Source: Mytilus galloprovincialis (taxonomy: Eukaryota; Mollusca; Bivalvia; Mytilida; Mytilidae). From it: a DNA stretch of 64,000 bases. Within the stretch, counting starts at the first letter, position 1; every line of letters starts with the position of its first letter. Under the pieces are notes generated by a model that saw nothing but the letters and a program-made list of their open reading frames with translations, made no database searches and had not been told where the DNA came from. A program made the translations under genes and the position numbers. The stretch is from the NCBI RefSeq assembly GCF_965363235.1, contig NC_134844.1:78771244-78835243 (forward strand), read 5' to 3'. This document shows positions 23,849-35,839 of this stretch, one piece after another.

Positions 23849-24449
23849 AATTGACAACTTTATGGAATAAATTTATAAAAAAAAATCACTAAGTATAACA
23901 ATATAGATTTTGATAACATGGCTGTTTATAAGTTGCAACTGCTAGCATGTTTTTCACTTCTAAAACGAAGCAAAGACTAAAATTACCGATTGGTACACAA
24001 TACTTCTCTCAGTGATTAAATCATGGATGCATAAATACCATTTAATGAACAAATATCTGTTTGAATTAAAAAAAAATATATATAATAGTATCTGTTGGTG
24101 AGGTTTTTTCGGCAGAGAAGATGGGACCCTGTGTTAAAAACTATAGGATGAGTTGGTAACACAATCCTTAATCAATTCAAGAACCACAGAGGTGCAATTT
24201 CAGTTTTATCTTATATGTTGATATAACATTAAAAGATGTCACAAATATAGAATGATTCAGACAGGAACTATAATGGCCTAATTTATGTACCAAAAAAATG
24301 AACGAAAATAAAACTCAGTCGATAAAGGTTTAACTCATCAGAAGGATACAAATAGAAATACATTTAACAAAAGCAAAGAGTTTGGCCTACCCTTCAACTG
24401 ACCTAAACCCAAACTTTTAAATGATAACTTAGAAAATTTTAGAAAAGTC

Positions 24450-24835
24450 AATAGACAATGACTAAGGGGGCGGAGCCAAATGATCTCCTTGGAAATGAGA
24501 TATGCCAAAACTTATACACCTGCATATCAAATATCATTGACCTACCACTTGTGGTTCCCCATAAACTAGACGACCTTATCAGAAACTAATACATTGTTGA
24601 CATCATCGCCGACGCCGATGCCGACCCCGGAAACAGCATACCTATGTCTCGCTTTTTAAATGTATTTGGCACAACTTTTTGGCATTTTGGATCCTCAATG
24701 CTCTTCAACTATGTACTTGTTTGGCTTTATAAATATTTTGAAAGGAGCGTCACTGATGAGTCTTATGTAGTCGAAACGTGATTCTGGCGTACTAAATTAT
24801 AATCCTGGTAGTTTTGATAACTATTTGACTCCGTT
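24450..24835 (-). repeat. Two adjoining dispersed repeats, including a family G fragment
   Basis: 24668-24832 is the reverse complement of the family G right half (blocks GGATCCTCAATGCTCTTCAA and GCGTCACTGATGAGTC). 24450-24660 is another GC-richer repeat (GGGGGCGGAGCCAAATGA near 24466, GCCGACGCCGATGCCGACC near 24610) with no second copy recognised in this window. Confidence 0.65.
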
Positions 24836-25997
24836 AAGGCAAAACAAAAATGGGGAAAAATTTGGATTGAAAACTGGTATCAATGTAAGAATCTATACAC
24901 ATCAAATATCTGGTACCGATTACATTTTCATTATTCATCGAATAAAATTTATACAGGAAAATGAAAGTGATTTTTAAAGTTTCATGAGACATCTGATACC
25001 AGTTACTTATTTAAATATGGAACCCAGTGCTTAGTACGTTCACCATAAGGCAGCTAAACTGATAATATTTATCACCAGACAACATAATTGTTTTAAGATA
25101 CTGTACATTGCTGTATGCTGTTCAAACATACATTTCCGTTTCAATAACATAAAATAATTATATGGTCACCGACCGTCAAAAATCGACGTTTTAAGGCATA
25201 CAATCTGATTATGTTTCGTTTATATCGATGTTTTTGGGGCACTTTGCACCTAGATCATTTATGTATACCGTTAAACCGAAGTCAGTGACCCTATTGGTTT
25301 TTTTTTTATCATTATGATAGAATTGTTTGTACAAACAGCATAAAGTCATATATTTTTTTCAAACCCCCTATTGTTTCCAGATGTGAACAGCACAACAAAG
25401 CTTACTCCATTGATCAGTAAAATGCAGATAAATGAAAAGAAATCTAAATTTTGTATAAATATTTTCTCTTTTAGATGTTTCAATCTATGTTTTGTAAAAT
25501 TCCAAGAAGGGTGACTGGAAAAAGGTATTGAAGTCTAAAAATCTTAAATCTGTATTAAAATAGCATGTTTTCATAGAATTGTGCAGTATTTATGTTTGTT
25601 TTAAATCAAAAATATATACTTGACATGAGTATAGCTGACTATGCGGTATGGGTTTTGCTCATTGATGTTCCTGTTTATCGCTATAGACACAATTTTGATA
25701 TAATAAAACACCCATGCAACCACGCATCCCATAATGTATGATAGGACCCGACACTATTTAAGTGTTTGGGCAGTTAAAGCTTGGGATGGTAATTTTAAGA
25801 TGCATGTTTTTGATATAATCAAACATGAAAAATATTCTTGTATATATTGATATATTTATATTAAATTCTTCATTAATAGATGTAGTTATAATGACAGATC
25901 TGCCATCATCAAGGGTCCAATTGACATTTTATGTTGAAGTCTTTAACTTTGATCTTCAAAGCATATCTCCAACAATTTTATGTTTGCTATATAAACT

Positions 25998-26215
25998 CAT
26001 CACAGATACCAGGACTAAATTTCGTATATACGCCAGACGTGCGTTTCGTTCGTCTACAAAAGACTCCTCAGTGACGCTCGAATCCAAAAAAGTGTTTTAA
26101 AAAACAACCAAATAAAGTACGAATTTAAAGAGCATTGAGGACCAAATTTCCTCAAAGTTTTGCCAAATACAGCTAAGGTAATCTATTCCTGAGGTAGAAC
26201 AAAAAAATATGGAAA
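25998..26215 (+). repeat. Family G repeat, right half
   Basis: Shares ACGCCAGACGTGCGTTTCGT, CAGTGACGCTCGAATCC and GCCAAATACAGCTAAGGTAA with copies at 26395-26655 and 35648-35834. The open frame at 25825-26100 runs into it and is not a gene. Confidence 0.85.
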
Positions 26216-26394
26216 TAATTAGATAATAGTGTTAAGGAAATGAATATTCAAACATAAATTAGTATGTCATATCCTAGAAAAATATCTGACGAAACGAACT
26301 ATATATATTTACAAGCTTCGCATTGGTTTTAAACAATATTTAAATCAAAATTTTGTGAACAGTCAATTTATTAATATAACCATATCAATGATAT

Positions 26395-26655
26395 TTCATT
26401 TCAGCACAAGTGCTGACTACTGGGCTGGTGAATCCCTCGGGGAAATAAATCTCCACCAGCAGTGGCATCGACCCAGTGGTAGTAAATAAACTTATCTGGA
26501 CTAAATTTTGTATAAACGCCAGACGCGCGTTTCGTCTACAAAAAACTCATCAGTGACGCTCGAATCCAAAAAAGTTAAAAAGGCCAAATAAAGTACTAAG
26601 TTGAAGAGAATTAAGGACCAAAATTCCTAAAAGTTTTGCCAAATACAGCTACACT
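26395..26655 (+). repeat. Family G repeat, fullest copy
   Basis: Contains both the left block (GCTGACTACTGGGCTGGTGA to CATCGACCCAGTGG) and the right block (ACGCCAGACGCGCGTTTCGT to GCCAAATACAGCTA). It links the fragments seen separately at 16728-16880 and 25998-26215. Confidence 0.85.
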
Positions 26656-26884
26656 TTGTATATGCAACTATATATATTGGTGCATCATTGAATATTTGTA
26701 TACCATATTCGTCAAACTGCAATAAATGCCATATAATATATCAATATATACAAGAATATTTTTCAAGTTTGATTATAAAAAAATAATGCAGGGGGGAATT
26801 TTTTGTCGACCCTTTTTCGTATGCAACAGGATGTAACGTACGTATTTGGTGTTATAACATCTTCACATTCGTTAAGAGGCCTTT

Positions 26885-27015
26885 TATATGCTGTATGGGT
26901 TTTTTACATTGTTGCATGGTGACAAATAGTTGTTAATTACAATGTCATTTATTCTCTTGTTGAGAGTTGTTTCCTTGGCAATCATACCATGTCCTCTTAT
27001 TTTTATATTAACATT
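26885..27015 (+). repeat. Family A-related fragment
   Basis: Blocks GCTGTATGGGTTTTTTACATT, GAGAGTTGTTTCCTTGGCAA and CATACCATGTCCTC keep the order of the family A right half at low identity. Confidence 0.45.
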
Positions 27016-27490
27016 TCCCTTTTGGTCCTTTGGATGAGTCATGCATGTACTAACTGCGAGTACTCTCAAATCGTATTTTCTTGTTAATTCGACCTGTTGA
27101 TACTGTTTATAATGCTTTTTTGTCATTTTTTATTTATATGGATCTTTGCTGTATACCAGCTTTGATTATTTGTAATATCTTCAATTTTTCACTTATTCTT
27201 ACAACATTTGTATAAACTTCAAGATTATAAAAAAACGGTTTTTTTCTAAAGTGAACATTGATTGGTCAAATATTTCTCAGTGTGTTTGAATTTGTTCGTT
27301 AGCCTTTTGGTCATGAATGTTTGTCTCTAATATTAAATTAACTGTGCATTTGTATTCAGATATCGCAGATCAAATTTATTCGTTCATTGTGTAATCATAC
27401 GTTTTTTGATTGAGTTAAGTCTGCCAATTGATATTTTATCGTATGTTTTTATATGTTGTGATGTTATGCTATTGTTTCAGAAAAAGGGAG

Positions 27491-27820
27491 AAGGTTTGGG
27501 CCCATTAAAACGTTTAATCCCGCTGCAAATGTTTGCACCTGTCCTAAGTCAGGAATCTGATGTACAGTAGTTGTCGTTTGTTTATGTTATATATACGTGT
27601 TTCTCGTTTCTCGTTTTGTTTATATAGATTAGACCGTTGGTTTTCCCGTTTGAATGGTTTTACACTAGTTATTTTGGGGCCCTTTATAGCTTGTTGTTCG
27701 GTGTGAGCCAAGGCTCCGTGTTGAAGGCCGTACTTTAACCTATAATGGTTTAATTTTTGAATTGTTGTTTGGATGGAGAGTTGTCTCATTGGCACTCACA
27801 CCACATCTTCCTATATCTAT
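27491..27820 (+). repeat. Family A repeat, full 330-bp copy
   Basis: Almost identical, with one or two mismatches seen by eye, to the inverted copy at 58903-59232. The 83-codon reverse frame at 27544-27795 is inside the repeat and is shared with the other copy only because the DNA is the same. Confidence 0.95.
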
Positions 27821-28363
27821 GGTCTTCGCAATTCAACAAACCTAACACTGCTACATTAGAAAAATGTTGAGACCTTATTCAGGATTTTGTATTTAACGCC
27901 TCATAATATGTCTTTTTTGCAAATTTCGTAGAAAATAATGCTTTAGGGTATCCTGTTACTGCGACTTGATTTAAAAAAGCAAACACCATGACCATACTTG
28001 AAACACAATGATCGAAAAATCTCCTACAGTTTCCGCCTTTTGTGAGGGATGGAAGGCAATCAAATGAATAGATTAAGGATTGTTTTCTCTTCCTTAAAAT
28101 CATATACTATGAGTCAGAAAATTTTCTCTACGCGGTTCCCTTTTGACACTAGGGTAAGACAAGTATCATAAAAAGTGGTAATATGAAGGAAATAAATATG
28201 TTAAAATTAGAAAATTTATTGACACGGCTTTACAGCGGATTCAAATTTTTTTAGCCTGAAAATGAAAATTCCGTTAAAGACAAAAAAAATCTTTCGGTAC
28301 ATCCTACCTATCACATAATGGTCCCCGTACACAATATTTATAGAACTAGTCCCGCATACATAT

Positions 28364-28814
28364 GGTCCGAGTACACAGTTATCGTCCTTTGATTTTCGTT
28401 GTTCACGAATATAGTTCTTAATGTGGACAGTGTGTTACTTGACAATTTTTGTTATACCCCTTCCAAATTTAATTCTCCATGTTTTATGCCTCATATAGCA
28501 AGTTGGGGGGTGAAATGACACTGTAAAAAAATTTGGGTCATAAATATTTAGGTAAAGTAGTGATTAGGTCCAGCTGAAAAAGGTCAAAAATTAGCACTTC
28601 GGAAGCTGTCAAAAGATTTCAAGACCCCCTTAACACAAAATCGTCCATATTTTGAGTTAGAGCTGATGAAGTTTTCTATAATTTTGATATAATTTGTCCC
28701 AAAAGTAGTACAACACACTGTAAAAATGTTATTGAGAAAGCGCAGGTGGGATTTTTTTTATTTACATTTATTGTCTAAAAGAAATGCACTACGAAATAAC
28801 TGTGTACTCGGACC
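28364..28814 (+). mobile_element. 451-bp TIR-ended repeat, left copy
   Basis: Begins GGTCCGAGTACACAGTTAT and ends with its exact reverse complement, a perfect 19-bp terminal inverted repeat. A copy at 30111-30568 is nearly identical and in the same orientation. No ORF is present. Confidence 0.92.
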
Positions 28815-30110
28815 TAAGAGGTGAAATCAGGAAATATAGAATCTGTACTTTGGCAACTTCCTTGAATGATTTGATGGTGTCAATTTGTCAAATAGCATAA
28901 AACTAAAGGATTTAAACTTTTATTTGATAGAATTTCTGCAAAAATGACCAATTTTGGCATTATATGGTCAAAATAAGCATTTCATAGATTTTTCAATTTT
29001 GATGCATAAGTGGCATTTTGACTTTCTATCTGACATGTTTTCATGTGTCAATTTTGGTGTTTCTATGATTTTATCCAGTTGTATTACTCATTTGTGAACT
29101 CTGAATTTACAGAAAAGAAGATTATCTCAGACAATATGAGCAAAGTGTGTTGTATAAATGACCCTCATCTAACGCCCTGTTTGGATCAAGTTAAATGTGA
29201 GGAGCATGGTACATAAAAGTTGAAGTCCATAATAAAGACCTCACTAAATTTGTATAAAAAGCACTTAACAATGTCTTTTGTACCTGTTTCATTTCACATA
29301 ATATCTTTCTTTACCTCTGTAGGATACCATGTGGTTCAAATATAAGCCTGTTGAGACTAAAATTGCATGCAAGTATTTCACTAAAAAGTGAAAAATCTTT
29401 GCATCAGACCATACTGTCTGCTCAAAAAGTTGAATGCAAGAGGCTTTTTGTGCTCAGATTCATTGTATCATGTCACTTGAGTATAGAAATGATAGAAAAG
29501 ACACATTTTTTTATTTCCTATAGCTTCAATATGCATTTTTAAATGTAAATATGTGCTACGGCCTAAATTGACCCAAATTATTTTTAGTCATACTTGGCCT
29601 AAGACCCTTTTAAACTAATATGATATGTTATTTGTAAGTTTTCTTTCCATTTAAAGTACATTTAGTACATATGTAAGGATCATTTATAATCAAAAAGCTT
29701 CACAAATTTAAAATTGCTGGAAAATATTACATCTTCATGTAAGGCTCCCCTTCATTGGAAAACCTCCATTTTTAGGCACAGGCTCATATAAATTTGACTT
29801 TTGAAAAATTATGCTAAGTCTGATATATAAAATGAGTACTCTATTGCTTTAAATACATGATGTATTATATATTAAGGCATTGTAAAAGTATTTTTTTGCA
29901 ACATTTTAATTTTAAAAGCCCCAAATGTTGATAGTTGAAATTTCTCAATTTTAACGTCCAAATTTAACACGTAAAGTTGAATATAGAATTAATCATAGTG
30001 TATATAATATATATCCTATTGCTATGAAACTTTGTAAGCAGTCTAATCATATATTAGGCTTGTGTCATACCAAGTTTTATAAAGATTGGTCAATTTTTTC
30101 TATCCTATTA

Positions 30111-30568
30111 GGTCCGAGTACACAGTTATCGTCCTTTGATTTTCGTTGTTCACGAATATAGTCCTTAATGTGGACAGTGTGTTACTTGACAATTTTTGTT
30201 ATACCCCTTCCAAATTTAATTCTCCATGTTTTATGCCTCATATAGCAAGTTGGGGGGGGGGGGGTGAAATGACACTGCAAAAAAATTTGGGTCATAAATA
30301 TTTAGGTAAAGTAGTGATTAGGTCCAGCTGAAAAAGGTCAAAAATTAGCACTTCGGAAGCTGTCAAAAGATTTCAAGACCCCTTTAACACAAACTTGTCC
30401 ATATTTTGAGTTAGAGCTGATGAAGTTTTCTATAATTTTGATATAATTTGTCCCAAAAGTAGTACAACACACTGTAAAAATGTTATTGAGAAAGCGCAGG
30501 TGGGATTTTTTTTATTTACATTTATTGTCTAAAAGAAATGCACTACGAAATAACTGTGTACTCGGACC
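30111..30568 (+). mobile_element. 458-bp TIR-ended repeat, right copy
   Basis: Same ends and orientation as 28364-28814. The main difference is a longer G run near 30251-30263. The short frame at 30146-30331 lies inside and is not a gene. Confidence 0.92.
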
Positions 30569-30775
30569 ATATTATCCCCCAAAAAGTGTTTCATGTGTTG
30601 AATACTAATCTGGTTCATGTGCTTCATGTGTACCTTACACACTTAAGAAAACAAAAGGAAAGAGGTTGACTCAGGAAAATGGTTAAATAGGTATGTTCAT
30701 CAATTCTTCAGAACAATTGAACTATTTCTGCATGCACAATTTACGACTGTAATACTTGAGATAGAAATCACTTAC

Positions 30776-30805
30776 CTTTTAATGACACATGTTCTTCGGC
30801 TGTAC
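30776..30805 (-). CDS. Candidate 30-nt exon of the Ig-receptor gene (juxtamembrane, intracellular)
   Basis: On the minus strand the bases AATTTCAG precede 30 nt that end AAAAG before a consensus GTAAGTG donor. Read in phase 1 it gives TAEEHVSLK between split glycine codons, so it fits after the transmembrane exon (which ends in phase 1) and leaves phase 1. The splice sites are strong; the shortness leaves room for chance. Confidence 0.5.
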
Positions 30806-30829
30806 CTGAAATTTAATTTTGATTAAGTT

Positions 30830-32855
30830 AAGGGTTTTATGCAAACGCACCGAACAATTGTGGTAAAGCATGCGGAATATCTCAATGAACGTTTAGCGAT
30901 ATTCTCGGATAGGATCGGTAACTCAGCATGGAAGATTGTTTTTGTGTGAAAAGATGAATACCTACTCAAATCCAATCTTTGAGAAAATTCGACTTTTTAC
31001 AGAAGAGCGTCCACCATGCAAGAACTATTATTACAAAAGTAGAATAGAGTGATATACAAATGGATGAAAAAGCCTCTCAATTTTCAGTTATCACAATATA
31101 TTTAACACAACTTAAATTGTCTCTTTAAATTTGTTTATCTGTAATATCGCTCGAAAAGAATATCAATATTCCAAGAAAATAATTACTCCAATAGGTTTTT
31201 CAAAGATAGCAGTCGCATGGTCTAAAGATTATATAAGATTATTTGTAGATCTAGTGTTAACATCTTAAGAAAGCATATAGGCTCTTCATAAACAATTGTT
31301 TAGTTAAACGAGCGAACATAGCTAAAATATCATTCATATCTAAAATATCCTTTTTATAAAACGAATAATCTTGATTAAAAAAGAATTAAGCACTTGACAT
31401 AAAAGAATCAACTATATTTAATTAATGATTATCTATATTCAAGAAATATTGTAGACTCTATTATCAAAATGCATTGCATAATATATTCAGAAAGCGTTAA
31501 CAATCCATCTATGGCTGCATGTGCTATTATTCCAGATTGTTGTTTCCCCGTATTAATATATCTAAAAACACATGACGCATTGATTGACTGTTAATGCCCT
31601 GTTGTTGAATGATTCAATTATCAAAACTTTTTTTACTATTTGCAGTGTGACGATATCACAGAGGTAACAAACCATACGAAAAAGTACCCTTACTGCATTG
31701 AATTTTGACTAGAATATGAACGATGCCTTTGCGTCCACTTTTAAGAATTGTAAACTGCACAAATATAAGTCTAAAATTTCAATGATAACTTTAAACTGAA
31801 ATATAAACATGATAAAAAAAGTCATGTTTCTACACCATTTAATCTTGACATCATTATGTGAGTAAACAAAAAGCTCCGTCGTTAGGTTTCACGTAAAATT
31901 TATCTTATAAATGATTTATACATAGTGTTATGCATCTGCATTCATAAGAAGAAGCTTAAACAGAGAGCACCTCGCATTTTTCCTTAAAAATAAAAACACA
32001 AGTTTATCAATGTTAAATACAAATTGTGTAATACAAAATCTTTTCTAACTGATAATTTTGTTTGACACAGTTTCCACCTATCCATTATAGTTTCTATTTA
32101 TGTAATAGCAAAAGCGGGTTGAAATTGTACTAATGGGCGTAAATTCATGTGAGGAGTCAATTGACGTTATATATTGCATAATTTGTGTATCCGGTGTTGC
32201 TGATGACTAATTTTACAGCTTAAACGTACAGTAAATAATTTATAGTTTTCAAAATCTTAGGTTAAAAATGAAAACAACACCTTATTAATTTCATGCGTCC
32301 AAAGCGCTTTTCTGGATTAACCTGCATCAAAAACGCTAACAGTCGAATATTTAACAGCCAGGAATCAATAAGAACTAAAACAGTTGAAGAGATGCATAAA
32401 CAAAATGGACATAACAAAATTGACAAATCCATTTTGATACACTAAAAATGTATTTCAAAATCACCTCACATGTGTTATCAGGCGATTTCAATCATGAGAC
32501 CTATTTGAAGACGTTGCCTAGTTAATTGTGTTTGCTGTCTATATATTCGCTCTTATTCACAATAGTTTTTGCTAAAATAACAGTGATTAGCTAAACATTT
32601 GCATTGAACGGCAATATTTTGTATAAGAAATACGATCGACGATCTCGGTCATTTTATAGATAACAATAAAATTTCAGCAATTAAATGATAATCATTACAA
32701 TATTTTCCATAAGCAATTTGACCGATTTTTTTATAGTCAACTCCTTATTAAATAGAGTTATTGTACTTTAATGTCGATTTTTCCTTCTTGTTTGGCGCAA
32801 AACCTTCTTGAAAAAATCTTAACCTTGATATATTAATGTTTAAAAACTTTGCCTT
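30830..32855. other. Gene-poor stretch, possibly intronic
   Basis: Lies between the 30-nt exon and the transmembrane exon, so it would be intron of the Ig-receptor gene. A plus-strand 18-nt micro-exon-like site at 31646-31663 (acceptor ACTATTTGCAG, donor GTAACA) is noted but not claimed as a gene. Confidence 0.35.
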
Positions 32856-32861
32856 TGATAA

Positions 32862-32930
32862 AAGAGGGACGAAAGATACAAGGGGAACAGTCAAGCTCAT
32901 AAAACGAAAATAAACTGACAGAGGTAATTA
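32862..32930 (-). repeat. Family B tail, reverse orientation
   Basis: Contains AGAGGGACGAAAGATACAAG and CATAAAACGAAAATAAACTG, the reverse complement of the family B right end. Confidence 0.6.
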
Positions 32931-33334
32931 TATATAACAAATGGTGATAAAATCCACAATGAAACATGTATTCAATTCATAGATTTCACGAAAACGAATA
33001 TTGTATCATATGTACACAATTTCGTAAATATTAAAGAATGCAACACTGTTTTTTGAATATGGTTTGGTGAATTATTTCGGACGACCATTTCTATATGTTT
33101 CATAGTTAATAAAGTTGTCTAAAATTTTATTCTATTCTGTTTGAATAGGCGATAAAGCGGTTTAAACAAATATCAATAAAGGTTGATACAATCTCATTAA
33201 AAAATAAAATTCCTACTTCTGCATACGAAGTACATAACTCTCAGTTGATGCGATACTCCATGACTTGTATTTCCTATCATGATATCCTTTAAAGAGGTGG
33301 AAATCACCCCTTTGTTATTTGCACGGACGCCATA

Positions 33335-33675
33335 ACGAGTCTATTGTCCGTTATGGAATATTCGTTCACAGATGATAATTTATATATGTGTATGTTTCGA
33401 ATGTCGTAACTAAAATCCCGAACCCCTTTTTTCAGATAGTGACCTACCTGGTTATATAAATTACCGGTTTTTTTTATTACCACTACAACGGTGCCACATG
33501 TGGGTCAGGATCTGCTCACCATTCAGAGGGACATGAAATCATCCCAGTTTATAGTTAGGCTCGTGTTCCTCAGTCTTTAGTTTTGTATGTTGTATTTTGT
33601 GTACTATTATTTGTATGTTGGTCTTTTCTGTTTAAGCAATGACGTTGCCTCTCTTTTTCAAGAAATTTAAACTGT
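33335..33675 (+). repeat. Family B repeat, copy 1
   Basis: Parallel to 34425-34725: a GTTATGGAATAT block, then CACATGTGGGTCAGGATCTG, then a TTTTGTATGTTGTATTTTGT block. It lies about 100 bp below the transmembrane exon, inside the intron on its 3' side in the Ig gene's direction. Confidence 0.65.
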
Positions 33676-33763
33676 CAAGTATACATTCTATGTTGGACCT
33701 AGTTAATTACAATATTTAACATATAATGGCTATCTTGGTTGCTTGACATACACATACTGCTAC

Positions 33764-33865
33764 CTTTATTTCTATTACTGTTTATATATTTTTTTCGTCT
33801 CCAAATGTATATTGAAATTGTCAACAACAGCAACAATAACCCAATACTTCCTGTTATTATAGCAG
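33764..33865 (-). CDS. Transmembrane exon of an Ig-type receptor
   Basis: Minus-strand exon of 102 bases. Its core AAIITGSIGLLLLLLTISIY is a clear single transmembrane helix, followed by the basic stop-transfer run WRRKK and a polar tail (YINSNRNK). The acceptor is the second AG of CTAGAG (the first AG would give a stop after the upstream exon). The donor is AAAG then GTAGCA. Both ends are phase 1, matching the Ig exon, the 24-nt exon and the 30-nt exon. The orientation (basic residues after the helix) predicts an extracellular N-terminus. Confidence 0.7.
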
Positions 33866-34424
33866 CTCTAGAACAAACAAAAAGAGATCATGTACACATG
33901 ATAAACATTTAGATTTTAAAAAAATAAGCTGCTTGTATTGATTAACAAATTCTCCGAAACCCTTTCTTATTCAATGTTCTCAATGGTTAAAAGATCATCA
34001 AACATTCAGAATTCACAGAACCTGGTGTCTTTGGTATACTTTAGAATTAATAACTTGCAGAATGAGATATCGTATTAAACTTAGTATCTCTTTTTATTTG
34101 GTAGTAATTAAACCTTTTGTAATAATTTTACAGGTGTCTTAATTTGTGGAATTTTGAAAATTAAATTAACGTCTGCATCTGGAGCGCATGATACGCCCAT
34201 CTAATGCTTTTTCATATACTTGTCCGAATGTAACGAAATATTAAGAAGGCTTCTCGGTAGAAGCTAGTAAAACCAATCTGAAAAATACTTGCATGCACTT
34301 ATACTTTTGTAGAATAAAACTTTATGACAAAATAGATGATTTTAGGTTTCCTAATGTGAACTTTCCATTTTTATGTAGCAACAGCCAGTAGCACCTCCAT
34401 TTGATTCGATATTATATTAACCGT

Positions 34425-34725
34425 TATGGAATATCTATTTCATAGACGACAACGGATATGTTCTTATTGTCTTATCCCGCAACTTTTCCCGATGTCACCT
34501 ACCAAATCAAACGTATCAACGTGTTTGTATATGAGCAATGTTTTAACGCTATGGGCGACACATGTGAAGCAGGATCTGCTCAACCTTTCGGAGAACCTTA
34601 AATCACCCATTTTTTTCGGTGGGGTTTGCGTTCTCTGTTTTTTGTTTCTTTTTTGTGTTCTGTATACTGTTGGTTGTCTTTTTGTCTTTTTGTTACTTTT
34701 TTATTTTATTTACTTTATTCCTTTT
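34425..34725 (+). repeat. Family B repeat, copy 2
   Basis: Matches 33335-33675 in block order (GTTATGGAATATC, ACACATGTGAAGCAGGATCTG, CGGAGAACCTTAAATCACCC). The 130-codon frame at 34426-34818 is this repeat read through and is rejected as a gene. Confidence 0.7.
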
Positions 34726-34835
34726 GGAATATTTCGCCTCTCGTTTAATTATTTGGCAATCGTAAATCATCACTTTATCAAATTTAATAAATTTAAGTTA
34801 GACTTACAATACACCTGATGATAACCTTCTGTTAC

Positions 34836-34859
34836 CAAATGGCTGTGTCGGACTTATGT
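34836..34859 (-). CDS. Candidate 24-nt exon between Ig and transmembrane exons
   Basis: The acceptor is strong (TTTTATTTTTAG) and the donor is ATTTG then GTAACA. In phase 1 it encodes ISPTQPF between split codons, a Pro/Ser/Thr stalk. It joins the Ig exon (ending in phase 1 with T) without a stop and passes phase 1 to the transmembrane exon. Direct joining of Ig and transmembrane exons is also possible. Confidence 0.5.
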
Positions 34860-35234
34860 CTAAAAATAAAAGACAATTAGTAAGAGAATTACATGTATCC
34901 CCCTATTTATAACAGTGTTTCATTGGAGTGTTTTGAAAATATTACGACAATGTTTTTCACATGAATGAATCATTGTAAACTTGCATTCTGAAACCCAAAT
35001 ACATCCGTGTTCAAATATTGAACACTAATCAGTTTAGTTTAATGTAAATCTAACTTTTCAATAAAACATTATACCAAATATCAAATCAATATCTTTAAGC
35101 ATGTCGGTTAAATTGTCGACAAATTGCGTGTATTTTCTTAATACAGGAAAATAACTCTGCACAACAAATCGTCTGAAGGGAACAAAGTCCTAACTTGATC
35201 TGTTTCATGTAACAAATATCAAAACATAAATAAC

Positions 35235-35385
35235 AATAAAAAAACTCCATGCAAAATTCAAATAAAAAACTCCCTTATCAAATGGCAAAACCGAATAGCT
35301 CTGTCATATTCCTAACTTGGTACAGGCATTTCTTTATGTAAAAAAATTTGGATAAAACCTGTTTTTATTTGAAGTTGATTTGTAA
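35235..35385 (+). repeat. Family H repeat fragment
   Basis: Shares TCAAATGGCAAAACCGAATA, CATATTCCTAACTTGGTACAG and the AAACCTG end with 44512-44660, 46590-46730 (reverse) and 55521-55700. Confidence 0.7.
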
Positions 35386-35647
35386 CCGGTCCTGATAAAA
35401 CTATACACCAAATATCAAATCAATGTCTTCAAGTACAGAGAAAGAAAGATGGAACCTGATTTGCCTGACTCATTCGATCTAGTTAGACGCTCTCAGGTGA
35501 CACAAAAATTAATCATTCATGCAAATGAGGTTCAGGCCAGACTAACCTTGGCGTACAAACATGCACACACTCAACATGTAAAAATCTTAACTTAGGTGAA
35601 CTAATTCCTTTAAACCAGTAATAACCATTTAGAACATTGGCGTATAT

Positions 35648-35834
35648 AGATATCAGGATTATAATTTAGTACGCCAGATTCCGCGTTTCGTCTACATAAG
35701 ACTTATCAGTGACGCTCAGATCAAAATAGTTGTAAAGCCAAACAAGTACGAAGTTGAAGAGCATTGAGGACCCAAAATTTCAAAACGTTGTGCCAAATAC
35801 AGCTAAGGTAATATCTTCTTGAGATAAGAAAAAA
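35648..35834 (+). repeat. Family G repeat, right half
   Basis: Contains TAATTTAGTACGCCAGATTC, CTTATCAGTGACGCTCAG and GCCAAATACAGCTAAGGTAA. Same family as 25998-26215 and 26395-26655. Confidence 0.85.
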
Positions 35835-35839
35835 CTTAG

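Larger units (their letters stand above)
23054..24384. repeat. Large direct duplication, copy 2
   Basis: Counterpart of 21532-22778. It differs by scattered substitutions, a few small indels, and a family C fragment at 23808-23848 absent from copy 1. Confidence 0.9.
28364..30568 (+). mobile_element. Composite: two TIR-ended direct repeats around 1.3 kb
   Basis: The two 451/458-bp repeats bracket 28815-30110, a 1296-bp AT-rich segment without a credible ORF. ATAT flanks the whole unit on both outer sides (28360-28363 and 30569-30572), and the inner junctions do not give a matching duplication longer than TA. The arrangement suggests that the composite, not each repeat separately, may be the inserted unit. 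A 4-bp AT-rich match can arise by chance. Confidence 0.55.

Noticed and set aside
34426..34818. 130-codon plus-strand frame with hydrophobic C-terminus
   Set aside because: Most of it is repeat family B, also present at 33335-33675 without an open frame; the hydrophobic part is T-rich repeat.
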